Assembly (NCBI RefSeq): GCF_014648415.1 | Contig: NZ_BMRB01000003.1 | Coordinates: forward strand, 1-64,000 | Source of the DNA: Actinokineospora fastidiosa | GTDB lineage: Bacteria; Actinomycetota; Actinomycetes; Mycobacteriales; Pseudonocardiaceae | Direction: 5' to 3' | Length of the DNA stretch: 64,000 nt | Shown here: piece by piece, positions 34,941-46,751 of the stretch | Layout of the letters: each line of letters opens with the position of its first letter | Position numbering within the stretch: the stretch's first letter is position 1 | Translations under genes and position numbers: made by a program | Notes under the pieces: generated by a model | The model's database searches: none | What the model was told of the DNA's origin: nothing | Seen by the model: only the letters and a program-made list of their open reading frames with translations

Positions 34941-36464
34941 ATGCGGACCATCACCGGCCGGACCGATCACGTGGTCGTGGTCGGCGCGGGGCTCTCCGGG
35001 CTCTCGGCCGCGCTGCACCTGGCGGGCGCGGGCCGCGAGGTGACCGTCCTGGAGGCCGCGGCCGCGCCCGGCGGCCGGGCCGGGCAGGAGGTCATCGCCG
35101 GGCACCGGGTCGACACGGGCGCGACCGTGCTCACCATGCCGGAGCTGATCGACGAGGCGCTGAGCGCGGTCGGGGCGTCCGTGGCCGAGCTGGACCTGGT
35201 CCGCCTCGACCCCGCGTACCGCGCGCACTTCGCCGACGGCAGCACCGTCGCCGTGCACACCGACGCGGCGGCGATGGAGGCCGAGGTCCGGCGGGTCGCG
35301 GGGCCCCGCGAGGCGGCGGGCTACCGCAGCCTGCGCGCCTGGCTGACGCGGCTGTACCAGGTGGAGCGGGACCGGTTCATCGGCGCGAACTTCGACTCCC
35401 CCGCCGACCTCGCCCGGCCCGAGCTGGCCCGGCTCGCCGCGCTCGGCGGGTTCGGCAGGCTCGGCCCCGCCGTGGCCCGGCACCTGTCCGACGAGCGCCT
35501 GCGCAGGCTGTTCTCCTTCCAGTCGCTGTACGCAGGCGTCGCCCCGAGCCGGGCGCTCGCGGCCTACGCGGTGATCGCGTACATGGACACCGTCGCGGGC
35601 GTGTACTACCCGCGCGGCGGCATGGGCGCGGTGGCCGAGACGATGGCCGCCGCCGCGGGGCGCGCGGGGGTGCGCTTCCGCTACGGCACGGCGGCCGCCT
35701 GGCTGGAGCGCATCGGCAGCCGCGTGCACGCCGTGCGCACGACCTCGGGCGAGCGGGTGCCCTGCGACGCCGTCGTGCTGACCGCCGACCTCGCCGCGAG
35801 CTACCGGCTGCTGGGCATCACCCCGCGCAGGCCGCTGCGGCTGCGCTACTCGCCGTCCGCGGTCGTGCTGCACACCAGCTCGCCGAGGTCCTGGCCGGAG
35901 CTGGACCACCACACGATCTTCTTCGGCCGCGAGTGGGAGCGGACCTTCAGCGAGATCACCCGGCGCGGGCGCCTGATGCGCGACCCGTCCCTGCTGGTGA
36001 CCCGCCCGACGAAGACCGACCCCGGCCTGGCCCCGGACGGCCGGGAGCTGGTGTCGGTGCTCGCGCCCTGCCCGAACCTGGCGGTCGGCCCGGTGGACTG
36101 GCGGCGGATCGGCCCGGTCTACCGCGACGAGCTGGCCGCCGAGCTCGACCGGCGCGGGCTCACCGGGTTCGGTGCGGACACCACGGACCTGCGCCTGGTG
36201 ACCCCGGCGGACTGGGCGGCGGCCGGATTGGCCGAGGGCACGCCGTTCTCCGTGGCGCACACCTTCGCCCAGACCGGCCCGTTCCGCCCGCGCAACCTGG
36301 TGCCGGGGGCCGACAACGTGGTGCTCGCGGGCAGCGGGACCACGCCCGGCGTCGGCATCCCGCCGGTGGTGATCTCCGGACGGCTGGCCGCGCAGCGCGT
36401 GACCGGAACCGGCCAGTCGGCGGGCCGCTCGCGCGGGCGCGGGGAATCTGTAAGCGGAATGTGA
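34941..36464 (+). CDS. crtI: Phytoene desaturase/dehydrogenase
   Basis: A 507-residue FAD-dependent desaturase. The dinucleotide motif is VVVVGAGLSGLSAALHLAGAGREVTVLEA, followed by PGGRAG. The family's AGVYYPRGGMGAVAETM segment and the C-terminal bacterial-type signature NLVLAGSGTTPGVGIPPVVISG are visible. It introduces double bases of conjugation into phytoene at the membrane. The ATG lies 2 bases after the prenyl synthase stop. The last about 20 residues (GTGQSAGRSRGRG) are low complexity. CrtI versus CrtN/CrtD-type specificity cannot be told apart with certainty. Confidence 0.92.
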   Translation: MRTITGRTDHVVVVGAGLSGLSAALHLAGAGREVTVLEAAAAPGGRAGQEVIAGHRVDTGATVLTMPELIDEALSAVGASVAELDLVRLDPAYRAHFADGSTVAVHTDAAAMEAEVRRVAGPREAAGYRSLRAWLTRLYQVERDRFIGANFDSPADLARPELARLAALGGFGRLGPAVARHLSDERLRRLFSFQSLYAGVAPSRALAAYAVIAYMDTVAGVYYPRGGMGAVAETMAAAAGRAGVRFRYGTAAAWLERIGSRVHAVRTTSGERVPCDAVVLTADLAASYRLLGITPRRPLRLRYSPSAVVLHTSSPRSWPELDHHTIFFGREWERTFSEITRRGRLMRDPSLLVTRPTKTDPGLAPDGRELVSVLAPCPNLAVGPVDWRRIGPVYRDELAAELDRRGLTGFGADTTDLRLVTPADWAAAGLAEGTPFSVAHTFAQTGPFRPRNLVPGADNVVLAGSGTTPGVGIPPVVISGRLAAQRVTGTGQSAGRSRGRGESVSGM

Positions 36465-36540
36465 GTTTTCGGGCGCGCCCCAGGGGAATCCGGCGGAGAT
36501 AATGCCGGGGGCGCGGGCGGACGGCGAGTAGGAGCGGCGG

Positions 36541-37920
36541 ATGCGGATGCGGGGACGGCGGCGCGGCGGGGCGGTGGTCGCCCTCGGGGCCGTGCTCACC
36601 CTGGGGGCCGCGTGCACGTCGGCGGTCGGGGGCGTCCCGCAGGCCGCCGGGGTCATGCCCGCCACGGCGGGCCAGACGGCAGCGCAGTCCCTGCTGGACC
36701 TCGCCGAGTCCGGCGCCGTCCACTACGTCGGCACGATGACCGCGTCGAACGAGAAGGTCGACTTCGACCTCGTCGCCGCCCGCACGGGCGAGATCCAGGG
36801 CAAGGTCGTCATCGGCGGCCAGCCCGCCTCGGTGCTGGTCGTCAACGACACGATCTACCTCAAGGGCGCGGCGGCCTTCTGGAACGAGATCTCCGGCATC
36901 GGCGGCACCGGCCGCAGCGCGGCGATCGCGGGCCGCTGGGTGCAGACCCCGAGCGGGCTGCTCGGCCTGGAGTTCAGCGGGGTGTTCGCGCCGGAGGCGC
37001 TGAGCAACCAGCTCGCGCGCGGCGCCGAGGCCGCTGGCGACGAGCCGTTCACCGAGGCCGGGACGGAATCGGTGGCGGGCGTGGACGCGGTGAAGGTCAC
37101 CACCGAGGGCGGCACGCTCTACCTGGCCGAGGAGGCCCCGCACGGGCTGCTCAAGGTCGAGGCGCCCCGGCTCGGCCGCGCGGACCCGACCAGCGTCGAG
37201 GACCTGACCGCCGAGATCAAGGACGCCTCCGCCGAGCTGACCGCCTTCTACGCCGAGTTCGCCAAGAACGCCGACGCCCTGGCCGCCCCGGTCGACGCGC
37301 TCACCACCGTGACCGAGGGCGAGCACAACTTCGACGGCTGCGGCGCCGACAGCTGCTCGATCGTGGTGCGGTTCACCAACTCCAGCAAGCTCGCGGTGAC
37401 GGTGTCCGTGCGCGGGACCTGGCAGGGCGACGGCGCCCCGCTGGGCACCTGCGACACCAAGGCGGGGCCGGTCGCCCCGGGCCAGCAGGGCGAGGCGCGC
37501 TGCACGCTCAACACCCCGCAGTGGAAGCAGTTCTACCAGCGCGCGAACTCCGTGGCGGGCAACCACCCGTACAGCGTTGAGTGGTCGACGCTCGTGCTGG
37601 CCGACGCGCCGGACCTGACGCAGCTGCAGGAGCGGGCCGCGGTGGAGCCCGCGACGGCGTCGGACCGGACCGAGGGCAGCCACTTCGTCTACGCCCTGGC
37701 CTACGGCGACGGCCAGGTGTGGAAGTACGGGGTCGCCGCGGGCGACTCGTGGCAGGAGCACGCTGGCCGCCAGCTCTCCGCCTGCCTCGCCGCGACCAAG
37801 GCACTGTGCGATGTGGACCTCGTCACGGCGACCGACAGCGCGGTGGCCGGGTACCGGCTCATGGGCGACCTGGTCGCCGAGGAATGCCCGGCAGGCCAGT
37901 GGGCTGCCTGTAAGCGCTGA
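36541..37920 (+). CDS. Lipoprotein of unknown function between crtI and crtB
   Basis: A 459-residue secreted lipoprotein (basic start MRMRGRRRGG, hydrophobic VVALGAVLTLGAACTS with lipobox Cys about residue 25). The N-terminal half (AQSLLDLAESGAVHYVGTM to TTEGGTLYLAEEAPHGLLKVE) has the cadence of LppX/LprG-type lipid-carrier domains. A second half with CGADSCSIVVRF and GTCDTKAG carries paired cysteines. The ATG at 36547 is an alternative. It lies inside the carotenoid gene set, 77 bases after crtI and 48 before crtB. A role in envelope lipid or pigment handling is inference only. Confidence 0.78.
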   Translation: MRMRGRRRGGAVVALGAVLTLGAACTSAVGGVPQAAGVMPATAGQTAAQSLLDLAESGAVHYVGTMTASNEKVDFDLVAARTGEIQGKVVIGGQPASVLVVNDTIYLKGAAAFWNEISGIGGTGRSAAIAGRWVQTPSGLLGLEFSGVFAPEALSNQLARGAEAAGDEPFTEAGTESVAGVDAVKVTTEGGTLYLAEEAPHGLLKVEAPRLGRADPTSVEDLTAEIKDASAELTAFYAEFAKNADALAAPVDALTTVTEGEHNFDGCGADSCSIVVRFTNSSKLAVTVSVRGTWQGDGAPLGTCDTKAGPVAPGQQGEARCTLNTPQWKQFYQRANSVAGNHPYSVEWSTLVLADAPDLTQLQERAAVEPATASDRTEGSHFVYALAYGDGQVWKYGVAAGDSWQEHAGRQLSACLAATKALCDVDLVTATDSAVAGYRLMGDLVAEECPAGQWAACKR

Positions 37921-37968
37921 CACAACGGCGACGGGCCGCGACAGGCCCTATGCGAGGATGCGCAGGCC

Positions 37969-38874
37969 ATGCGCGCCGACCCCGACCTGGCGACGGCCTA
38001 CGCGGCCTGCCGCCTCATCAACGCCGAGCACGGCCGCACCTACTTCCTCGCGACCCGGCTCCTCCCGCCGCACCGGCGGCCCGCCGTGCACGCGCTGTAC
38101 GGGTTCGCCCGGCTCGCGGACGAGATCGTCGACTCCCCCGGCCCCGACCCGGCCGCCGCCCTGGACGCGCTGGAGAACGACCTCCACGCGGCGTTCCTCG
38201 GCGCCTACGCCCACCCCGTGCTCGCCGCGCTGGCCGACACCGTCGACCGGTTCGCCATAGACCCCGGCCTGTTCGACGTGTTCCTCAAGTCGATGCGTAT
38301 GGACCTGACCGTGACCGACTACCCGGACCTGGACGCGCTCGCCGAGTACACGCACGGCTCGGCCGGGGTGATCGGGCTGATGATGCTGCCCGTGCTGGGC
38401 ACCGTCGGCCCGCGCGCGGACGCCGAACCGGCAGCGGCCGCGCTGGGCGAGGCGTTCCAGCTCACCAACTTCCTGCGCGACGTCGGCGAGGACCTCGACC
38501 GCGGCCGGGTGTACCTGCCCGCCGACCACCTGGCCGCCTTCGGCGTCGACCGGGAGCGGCTGGCGGCCACCCGCGCGGTCGGCGGCGACCGGAGGGTGCG
38601 CAGGGCCATCGCGCACCTGGTGGCGCACACGCGCGCGGTGTACCGCCGGGCCGTCCCCGGGATCGCGCTGCTGGACCCGGTGGCGCGCCCGTGCGTGGAC
38701 ACCGCGGCGCGGCTGTACGCGGGCATCCTCGACGAGATCGCCAGCGCCGACTACGACGTGCTGACCCGCCGCGCGGTGGTGTCCCGGCGCAGGCGGCTGG
38801 CGGTCGCCGCGCCGGGACTGGCGCGGTGCCTGCTCGCCCGGGTCAGAACGCCAGGGCCTGGGCCCGGCGCTTGA
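37969..38874 (+). CDS. crtB: Phytoene/squalene synthase
   Basis: A 301-residue head-to-head prenyl synthase. The first aspartate motif is in [14 protein letters not shown] and the second in [28 protein letters not shown] and [15 protein letters not shown] are also present. With the prenyl synthase and desaturase upstream it most likely condenses two geranylgeranyl-PP into phytoene. The ATG ([18 protein letters not shown]) is the family start. Its last 32 bases overlap the end of the convergent Rv2175c-like gene. Confidence 0.94.
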   Translation: MRADPDLATAYAACRLINAEHGRTYFLATRLLPPHRRPAVHALYGFARLADEIVDSPGPDPAAALDALENDLHAAFLGAYAHPVLAALADTVDRFAIDPGLFDVFLKSMRMDLTVTDYPDLDALAEYTHGSAGVIGLMMLPVLGTVGPRADAEPAAAALGEAFQLTNFLRDVGEDLDRGRVYLPADHLAAFGVDRERLAATRAVGGDRRVRRAIAHLVAHTRAVYRRAVPGIALLDPVARPCVDTAARLYAGILDEIASADYDVLTRRAVVSRRRRLAVAAPGLARCLLARVRTPGPGPGA

Positions 38875-39226
38875 CCTCGCGGCCGCGGTTGCCGCGCAGC
38901 GCGTCGATCGGGCGGCCGGGCAGCGACTCGTCGGCGGTGAACAGCCAGCGCAGCATCTCGTCGGGGGTGAACCCGGCGTCGTGCAGCACGGTGATCGTGC
39001 CGGGCAGGCCCTTGACCACCTCGGCGTCGACGAGGAAGTCGGCGGGCACGGCCAGCACGCCACCGCGGCGCAGGGCCAGCAGGTGGTGGTCGCGCAGCGC
39101 CTGGTGGACCCGGGTGACCGGCTGGTCGAGGCGGGCGGCGACGTCCGGCAGCGGCAGGACCTCCACCTCGGGGTCGAGCACGTCGGCGGCGGCGGGAATC
39201 GAACTCACGGTTGTCCACTGTGCCAC
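38843..39226 (-). CDS. Rv2175c-like DNA-binding protein
   Basis: A 127-residue protein with an N-terminal winged helix-turn-helix ([41 protein letters not shown]) and a conserved C-terminal part ([40 protein letters not shown]). It matches Rv2175c, a DNA-binding protein that PknL phosphorylates in M. tuberculosis. It is divergent from pknL with 77 bases between starts. GTG 39226 is the longest start; GTG 39208 ([11 protein letters not shown]) is an alternative. Confidence 0.9.
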   Translation of the reverse strand: MAQWTTVSSIPAAADVLDPEVEVLPLPDVAARLDQPVTRVHQALRDHHLLALRRGGVLAVPADFLVDAEVVKGLPGTITVLHDAGFTPDEMLRWLFTADESLPGRPIDALRGNRGREVKRRAQALAF

Positions 39227-39303
39227 AACCGGACATGTGAGGCAGCCGTGAAAATCCCGGCCTTCGCCACGGCGCGGCGCGCGCGTCCGTACGATCGACC
39301 ACT

Positions 39304-41442
39304 GTGCGGGAGACGGGTCTGATCGGGGCGCTGCTGGAGCAGCGCTACCGAGTCGACGCTCCGCTGGCGCGCGGCGGCATGTCAGCGGTCTACCGGGGTG
39401 TCGACACCCGGCTCGACCGCCCGGTCGCCATCAAGGTCATGGACCAGCGCTTCGCCGCCGACCCCAGCTTCGTCGAGCGCTTCGAGCGCGAGGCCCGCTC
39501 CGCGGCGCGCATCCACCACCCGAACGTCGTCGCCGTGCACGACCAGGGCCTCGACGGCGACCACGTGTACCTGGTGATGGAGCTGGTCGACGGCGGCACG
39601 CTGCGCGACCTGCTCATCGAGCGGGGCGCGCTGCCGCCGCCGCTGGCCGTGTCGATCCTGGAGCCGGTGCTGGCCGCGCTGGCCGCCGCGCACGCCGCCG
39701 ACCTCGTGCACCGGGACGTGAAGCCGGAGAACGTGCTCATCGGCGCGAACGGCGTGGTCAAGGTCGCCGACTTCGGGCTGGTGCGGGCGCTGTCGAGCCC
39801 GGGGACGACCAAGAGCAGCGTGATCCTGGGCACCGTCTCCTACCTGTCACCCGAGCAGGTGACGACCGGAACGGCCACGCCGCGCGGGGACGTCTACTCC
39901 GCGGCCATCGTGCTGTACGAGATGCTGACGGGCGCCCCGCCGTACGTGGGCGACAACCCGCTCTCGGTGGCCTACCGCCACGCCAACGACGACGTGCCGC
40001 AGGCAGGCGCCCTCGTCCGCGGCCTGCCGCCCGCCCTCGACGAGCTGGTCACCCGGGCCACCCGCCGCGACCCGGCAGCCCGGCCCGCCGACGGCGCGGC
40101 GTTCCTCGCCGAGCTGCAGCAGGTGCGCGCGACCTCGGCGCTGCCGAGGATGCGCATCCCGGTGCCGACGCCGAGCCCGCTGCCGCCCGCGCCGCCGGTC
40201 GAGGTCCCCGTCGTCCAGGAACCGGACCCGGGGCCGGAGGCCCCGGCCCCCGAGGAGCCCGACGAGGACAGGACCGTCACCACCGATCCCGCCGACGCGC
40301 CGACCGAGCGCGCGGTGGCCCCGGTGCACGACCCCGAGGCCACGGTCCGGGTCAGCACCGGCGCGCTCGCCGCGGCGGGCATCGGCCAGGCGACGGTGAT
40401 GCGGCCGCCGCAGGGGTTCAGCGCGGCAGGCCCGCAGGGCACCAGGGCCATGCTGCGCTCGGACCTGGAGAAGGTCATCGAGGCGGCCCAGCAGCCGCCC
40501 CCGCCGACCGGCCCGCAGCCGCTGCCCGGTCCCCCGCCGCCCCCGCCGCCGCCGCGGTCGGCGACCCGCCGGTATGTGCTGATGGGCATCGCCGGTGTGC
40601 TCGTCCTGGCCCTGCTCGGCACGCTGACCTGGTGGTTCTCCTCCGGCCGCTACACCGTCGTCCCGTCGTTGGCGGGCGAGGAGGTCAGCGCGGCCGAGGC
40701 GGCCGTGCGCGAGGCCGGGCTGACCCCGTCGGTGGACCGCCAGCGGCACAACCAGGTCCCGCAGGGCGTGGTCATCAGCACCGATCCCGGCGGGGGCGCC
40801 GAGCTGCTGCGCGGCGACCCGGTCACGCTGGTGGTGTCCGCGGGCAGGCCGGTGGTGCCCGACGTCGCCCCCGGAGCCGACCCGGCGGCCGCCGAGGCTG
40901 CGATCCGCGAACACGGCCTGCAGCCGCAGCGCGACGACGCCGTCAACATCTACGACGAGCAGGTCCCCGAGGGCCGGGTCGTGCGGCTGAACCCGCCTGC
41001 CGGGTCGTCGCTGGACATCGGCACCCGGGTCGTCATCATCCTCAGCCGGGGCCCCGCGCCCAAGCAGGTCCCCGACCTGCGCGGCAAGACCCGCGACGAG
41101 GCGTTCGCCGAGCTGACCGCCAACGGCTTCCAGCCCGTCGACGGACCGGCCGAGTTCTCCCCGGACGTCGAGGGCGGCCGCGTCATCCGCACCGACCCGC
41201 CCGCGGGCACGACCATCGACGCCAAGGGCAACAAGCAGGTCACCGTCGTCGTCTCCGACGCGGTGATGGTGCCCGACCTGAGCGGGCTGACCGTGCCCGA
41301 GGCGCAGGCGAAGCTGGCCGAGCAGGGGCTGTCGATCGAGTTGCAGCCGTTCTCCAACGGCAACGGCCGGGTGATCACCCAGTCGCCCGGTCCGGGCACC
41401 CGGGTGCAGCGCGGCGGCAAGGTCCAGGTGTTCGCGTTCTGA
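39304..41442 (+). CDS. pknL: Serine/threonine protein kinase PknL with four PASTA domains
   Basis: A 712-residue transmembrane kinase. The kinase domain (about 14-275) has G-loop LARGGMSAVY, K44, HRDVKPEN with D138, DFG at 156-158 and GTVSYLSPEQ. An acidic, Pro-rich juxtamembrane region follows, then one transmembrane helix at about 423-445 and four tandem PASTA domains (from VPSLAGEEVSAAEAAVREAG to VPDLSGLTVPEAQAKLAEQG) outside the cell. PASTA repeats bind muropeptides and lipid II. M. tuberculosis PknL lacks them, so this orthologue keeps a sensor the mycobacterial one has lost. The start is GTG 39304. Confidence 0.95.
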   Translation: MRETGLIGALLEQRYRVDAPLARGGMSAVYRGVDTRLDRPVAIKVMDQRFAADPSFVERFEREARSAARIHHPNVVAVHDQGLDGDHVYLVMELVDGGTLRDLLIERGALPPPLAVSILEPVLAALAAAHAADLVHRDVKPENVLIGANGVVKVADFGLVRALSSPGTTKSSVILGTVSYLSPEQVTTGTATPRGDVYSAAIVLYEMLTGAPPYVGDNPLSVAYRHANDDVPQAGALVRGLPPALDELVTRATRRDPAARPADGAAFLAELQQVRATSALPRMRIPVPTPSPLPPAPPVEVPVVQEPDPGPEAPAPEEPDEDRTVTTDPADAPTERAVAPVHDPEATVRVSTGALAAAGIGQATVMRPPQGFSAAGPQGTRAMLRSDLEKVIEAAQQPPPPTGPQPLPGPPPPPPPPRSATRRYVLMGIAGVLVLALLGTLTWWFSSGRYTVVPSLAGEEVSAAEAAVREAGLTPSVDRQRHNQVPQGVVISTDPGGGAELLRGDPVTLVVSAGRPVVPDVAPGADPAAAEAAIREHGLQPQRDDAVNIYDEQVPEGRVVRLNPPAGSSLDIGTRVVIILSRGPAPKQVPDLRGKTRDEAFAELTANGFQPVDGPAEFSPDVEGGRVIRTDPPAGTTIDAKGNKQVTVVVSDAVMVPDLSGLTVPEAQAKLAEQGLSIELQPFSNGNGRVITQSPGPGTRVQRGGKVQVFAF

Positions 41443-41461
41443 CGTCCGCTGTGGACGCCCT

Positions 41462-41818
41462 CTACGGCAGCCACAGCGCGTTGGGCCTCATCACCAGGTT
41501 CGGCGCGCCCGGCTCGCCGGGGGCGGGCAGGGCGATGAGGTCCCGGACGATCTCGGTCAGGTCGGAGCCGTCCCTGAGCCACACGACGCCGCCGCCGTCG
41601 CCCTCCAGCAGCCGGACACCGACGACATGGAAGCGGTCGAACACGTAGAGGGCGTCGGTGTGCAGTCTGTGGCAGCGGCAGCCCGCGATGCACAGCAGCC
41701 CGCCCCGGTCGTCGGCCAGCGGCCGGAACCGCCACCCCGCCGTCCGCAGGGCCGCGAGCTGGGCCAACTCGGGAAACCGCGCTACCGCGCTCGCCTCAGT
41801 GATCGGCGCAAATGCCAT
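41462..41818 (-). CDS. Hypothetical protein, 118 residues
   Basis: A small soluble protein (MAFAPITEASAVARFPELAQL, ending LVMRPNALWLP) with Cys/His in LLCIAGCRCHRLHTDALYVFDRFHVVGVRL, possibly metal-binding. No family is recognised. Codon use is like its neighbours. It lies between pknL (convergent, 19 bases away) and aroG. An ATG with no strong ribosome site starts it. It is probably expressed alone. Confidence 0.65.
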   Translation of the reverse strand: MAFAPITEASAVARFPELAQLAALRTAGWRFRPLADDRGGLLCIAGCRCHRLHTDALYVFDRFHVVGVRLLEGDGGGVVWLRDGSDLTEIVRDLIALPAPGEPGAPNLVMRPNALWLP

Positions 41819-41941
41819 CGAAGCCGCACCCTTCGTCGGTTAGCGCGAACGCTAGAGGCAACGGAAGGTGACCAGCCGGGCGAGATGTGTGACATCACCT
41901 GAGTAGGCAAGGCAGAAAACACTATCGGGGAATCACAACGA

Positions 41942-41972
41942 GAAACCCCGCGCCGAGAGGGCGCGGGGTTTC
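41942..41972 (-). terminator. Intrinsic terminator of aroG
   Basis: A perfect 13-bp stem (GAAACCCCGCGCC, arms 41942-41954 and 41960-41972) with a 5-base loop lies 32 bases beyond the aroG stop. It is followed by TTTCTT on the plus strand and TTTCTCGTTG on the minus strand, so it could act in both directions. Confidence 0.88.
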
Positions 41973-42003
41973 TTGCGTTATTAACTATTGCGCGAGAAAC
42001 CAA

Positions 42004-44541
<2,538 letters not shown>

Positions 44542-45328
44542 TCCATCAGCTCGTCGGTCGGCCCGCCCTTGCGGAAGGCGCCGATCGCCACCACGGCGGC
44601 CACCGCCCGGCACCAGCCGTCCAGCCGGTCCGGGCGCAGGTCCGACACCGCCAACAGCGCGTCCCGGCGGTTTTCGATCGCGGGGCCGTCGAGGACGTAG
44701 TCGACGGCGTCGAACTCCGGCTCGCCGAGGGTGCCGAAGGGGTCGATGACGACCGGGCGCGCGCCGATCAGCAGGTTGTCCCGGTGCAGGTCGCCGTGCA
44801 GGAGCACGGCGCGGTCGACGGTCGCGGCCATCGCCGCGCACGCGGTCCGGGCAGCGGCCAGGTCGTCGGCGGTGACCGGGCCTTCCGGGCGGGCCCGGCC
44901 CAGGAACCCGGTCGTCCCGGCCACCAGGTCCGGGCGGTCGATCGGCGCGACCGCGTGCAGGTCGGCCAGCAGGGCGGCGAACTCGGCGGGCTCCGGCCAG
45001 CCGGGGACGCCGTCGACGTGCGCCATGAGCAGCGCGCCGTCCTCGGCGGCCAGCAGCCTCGGCACGCGTCCGCTCGGCCCGAACGCGCGCAATACCTCGG
45101 CCTGCCCCCGCGCGGCGGTCGCCTGCTCCGGGAACACCTTGAGCACCACCGGCACGCCGTCGCGCCACGCGCGCACCGTCGCCCCGGAGTTGCCGCCGCC
45201 GAACGGCTCGCCCAGCACGAGCCCCCAGTCGGCGGCCACGCGGTCGAGCAGCGCGGGCAGACGGGCGAGCCAGTCGGCGATCCCGGCGCCGTACCGGCGG
45301 GTCATCCGCCACTCGACCTCGGCCAGGT

Positions 45329-46687
45329 TCACAGCGCGGGCCGCCGGTCGGTCCACGGGTGGGCGCGCTCGTACTGGCCCGACAGCGACAGCAGCAGGTG
45401 CTCGCTGCCCATCGGCCCGATCACCTGCACGCCGATCGGCACGCCCCCGTCGTCCAGCCCCACCGGCAGCGCGGCCACCGGGTAGCCCAGGACGTTCCAG
45501 GTCGGGAAGTACGGGATGAGCGCGCCGACGGCGGCGAGGGTCATCGATGCCCCGCTGCCGTGGTAGCGCCCGACGCGCGGCGGCCTGCGCACCCAGCCCG
45601 GCTGCAGGATCAGGTCGTGCTCGGTGAAGAAGCCCACCATCCGCGCCTGCAGGCCCGCCTCCGCGGTGCGCGCCCAGGCCAGGGCGCGGTCGGGCAGGCG
45701 GGCGCCCGCGCGGGCCAGCATGCGCGTGCGCGGCTCCAGCCACTCCGGGTGCGGCAGCCCGGCCACGTCGTCGGCGACGCCGCGCAGGTAGCGGACCATG
45801 AACTGCGGGCCGGGCCGGGCGCCCAGCGGCACGTCCGCCTCGGTCACCCGGTGGCCGAGGTCGCGCAGCCGGTCGGCGGTGTCGGCCACCGCCCTGCGGT
45901 ACTCCGCCGACATCGGCGGACGGCCGACCGGCGTGTTCCAGGCCAGCGCGATCCGCAGCGGCGCTGGCGGCTTGTCCACCGCGGCCCGGTAGCCGGGCTC
46001 CCCGGCCAGCACCTCGATCATCGCGGCCGCGTCCGCCACGCCCCGGCCGAGCGCGCCGAGGCCTGCCAGCCCGTGCCAGATCTCGCCGAGCGGGGCCAGC
46101 GGGATCAGCCCGCGGCTCGTCTTGAGGCCGAACACCCCGGAGGCGCAGGACGGCATCCGGACCGAGCCGCCGCCGTCGGACCCGGTCGCCACGCCGACGA
46201 TCCCGGCGGCGACGGCCGCCGCGCTCCCGCCGGACGAGCCGCCCGGCGTGTGGTCGAGGTGCCACGGGTTGCGCGTCGAGCCGTAGGTCAGGCTCTCGGT
46301 GAACGGCCACAGGCAGCGGTCCGGCGTCAGGGTCCGGCCGACAATCACCGCGCCCGCTGCGCGCAACCGGGCCACCGCGGCGCTGTCGGCCGTCGCCGGG
46401 GGGAACTGCGGCCGCCCGCCTGCGGCGGTCACGTCGCCCGCGACGTCGATGTCGTCCTTGACCGCGATCGGCACGCCCAGCAGCGGCGTGGACTCCCCCG
46501 CGTCCAGCCGCGCCTGGGCCGCCTCCGCCGCCGCCCGCGCCGACTCGTCGACCGCGCGGAAGGCGTTGATCACCGGATCGACCTCGCGCAGCCGCGCCAG
46601 CACCGCGTCGAGCAGCTCCGGCGCGCGCACCGATCCCGCCCGCAGCGCCCGCGCCTGCGCGTCCGCCCCCGCCCAGAGCAGTTCCAT
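45329..46687 (-). CDS. Amidase (amidase signature family)
   Basis: A 452-residue Ser-cisSer-Lys hydrolase. K is in GVPIAVKDDIDVAG and the Gly/Ser-rich signature is PGGSSGGSAAAVAAGIVGVATGSDGGGSVRMPSC; the carboxy part has VGVQVIGPMGSE. It cleaves a small amide of unknown identity, since the family includes GatA-like and drug-hydrolysing members. The ATG at 46687 has no ribosome site but lies 8 bases after a TAGTGT box, consistent with a leaderless mRNA; GTG 46699 is the alternative start. The APH-like gene follows in the operon. Confidence 0.9.
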   Translation of the reverse strand: MELLWAGADAQARALRAGSVRAPELLDAVLARLREVDPVINAFRAVDESARAAAEAAQARLDAGESTPLLGVPIAVKDDIDVAGDVTAAGGRPQFPPATADSAAVARLRAAGAVIVGRTLTPDRCLWPFTESLTYGSTRNPWHLDHTPGGSSGGSAAAVAAGIVGVATGSDGGGSVRMPSCASGVFGLKTSRGLIPLAPLGEIWHGLAGLGALGRGVADAAAMIEVLAGEPGYRAAVDKPPAPLRIALAWNTPVGRPPMSAEYRRAVADTADRLRDLGHRVTEADVPLGARPGPQFMVRYLRGVADDVAGLPHPEWLEPRTRMLARAGARLPDRALAWARTAEAGLQARMVGFFTEHDLILQPGWVRRPPRVGRYHGSGASMTLAAVGALIPYFPTWNVLGYPVAALPVGLDDGGVPIGVQVIGPMGSEHLLLSLSGQYERAHPWTDRRPAL

Positions 46688-46703
46688 GGGCGCAGACACT
46701 AGT

Positions 46704-46737
46704 GCGCCCGCCCCCAGGTGATCACGGAGGCGGGCGC
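46704..46737 (-). terminator. Hairpin between pfkA and the amidase gene
   Basis: A 9-bp perfect stem (GCGCCCGCC, arms 46704-46712 and 46729-46737) with a 16-base loop, 15 bases past the pfkA stop. It can terminate pfkA transcription before the separate amidase promoter. There is no T tract. Confidence 0.55.
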
Positions 46738-46751
46738 GCGAGCACGTTCGA

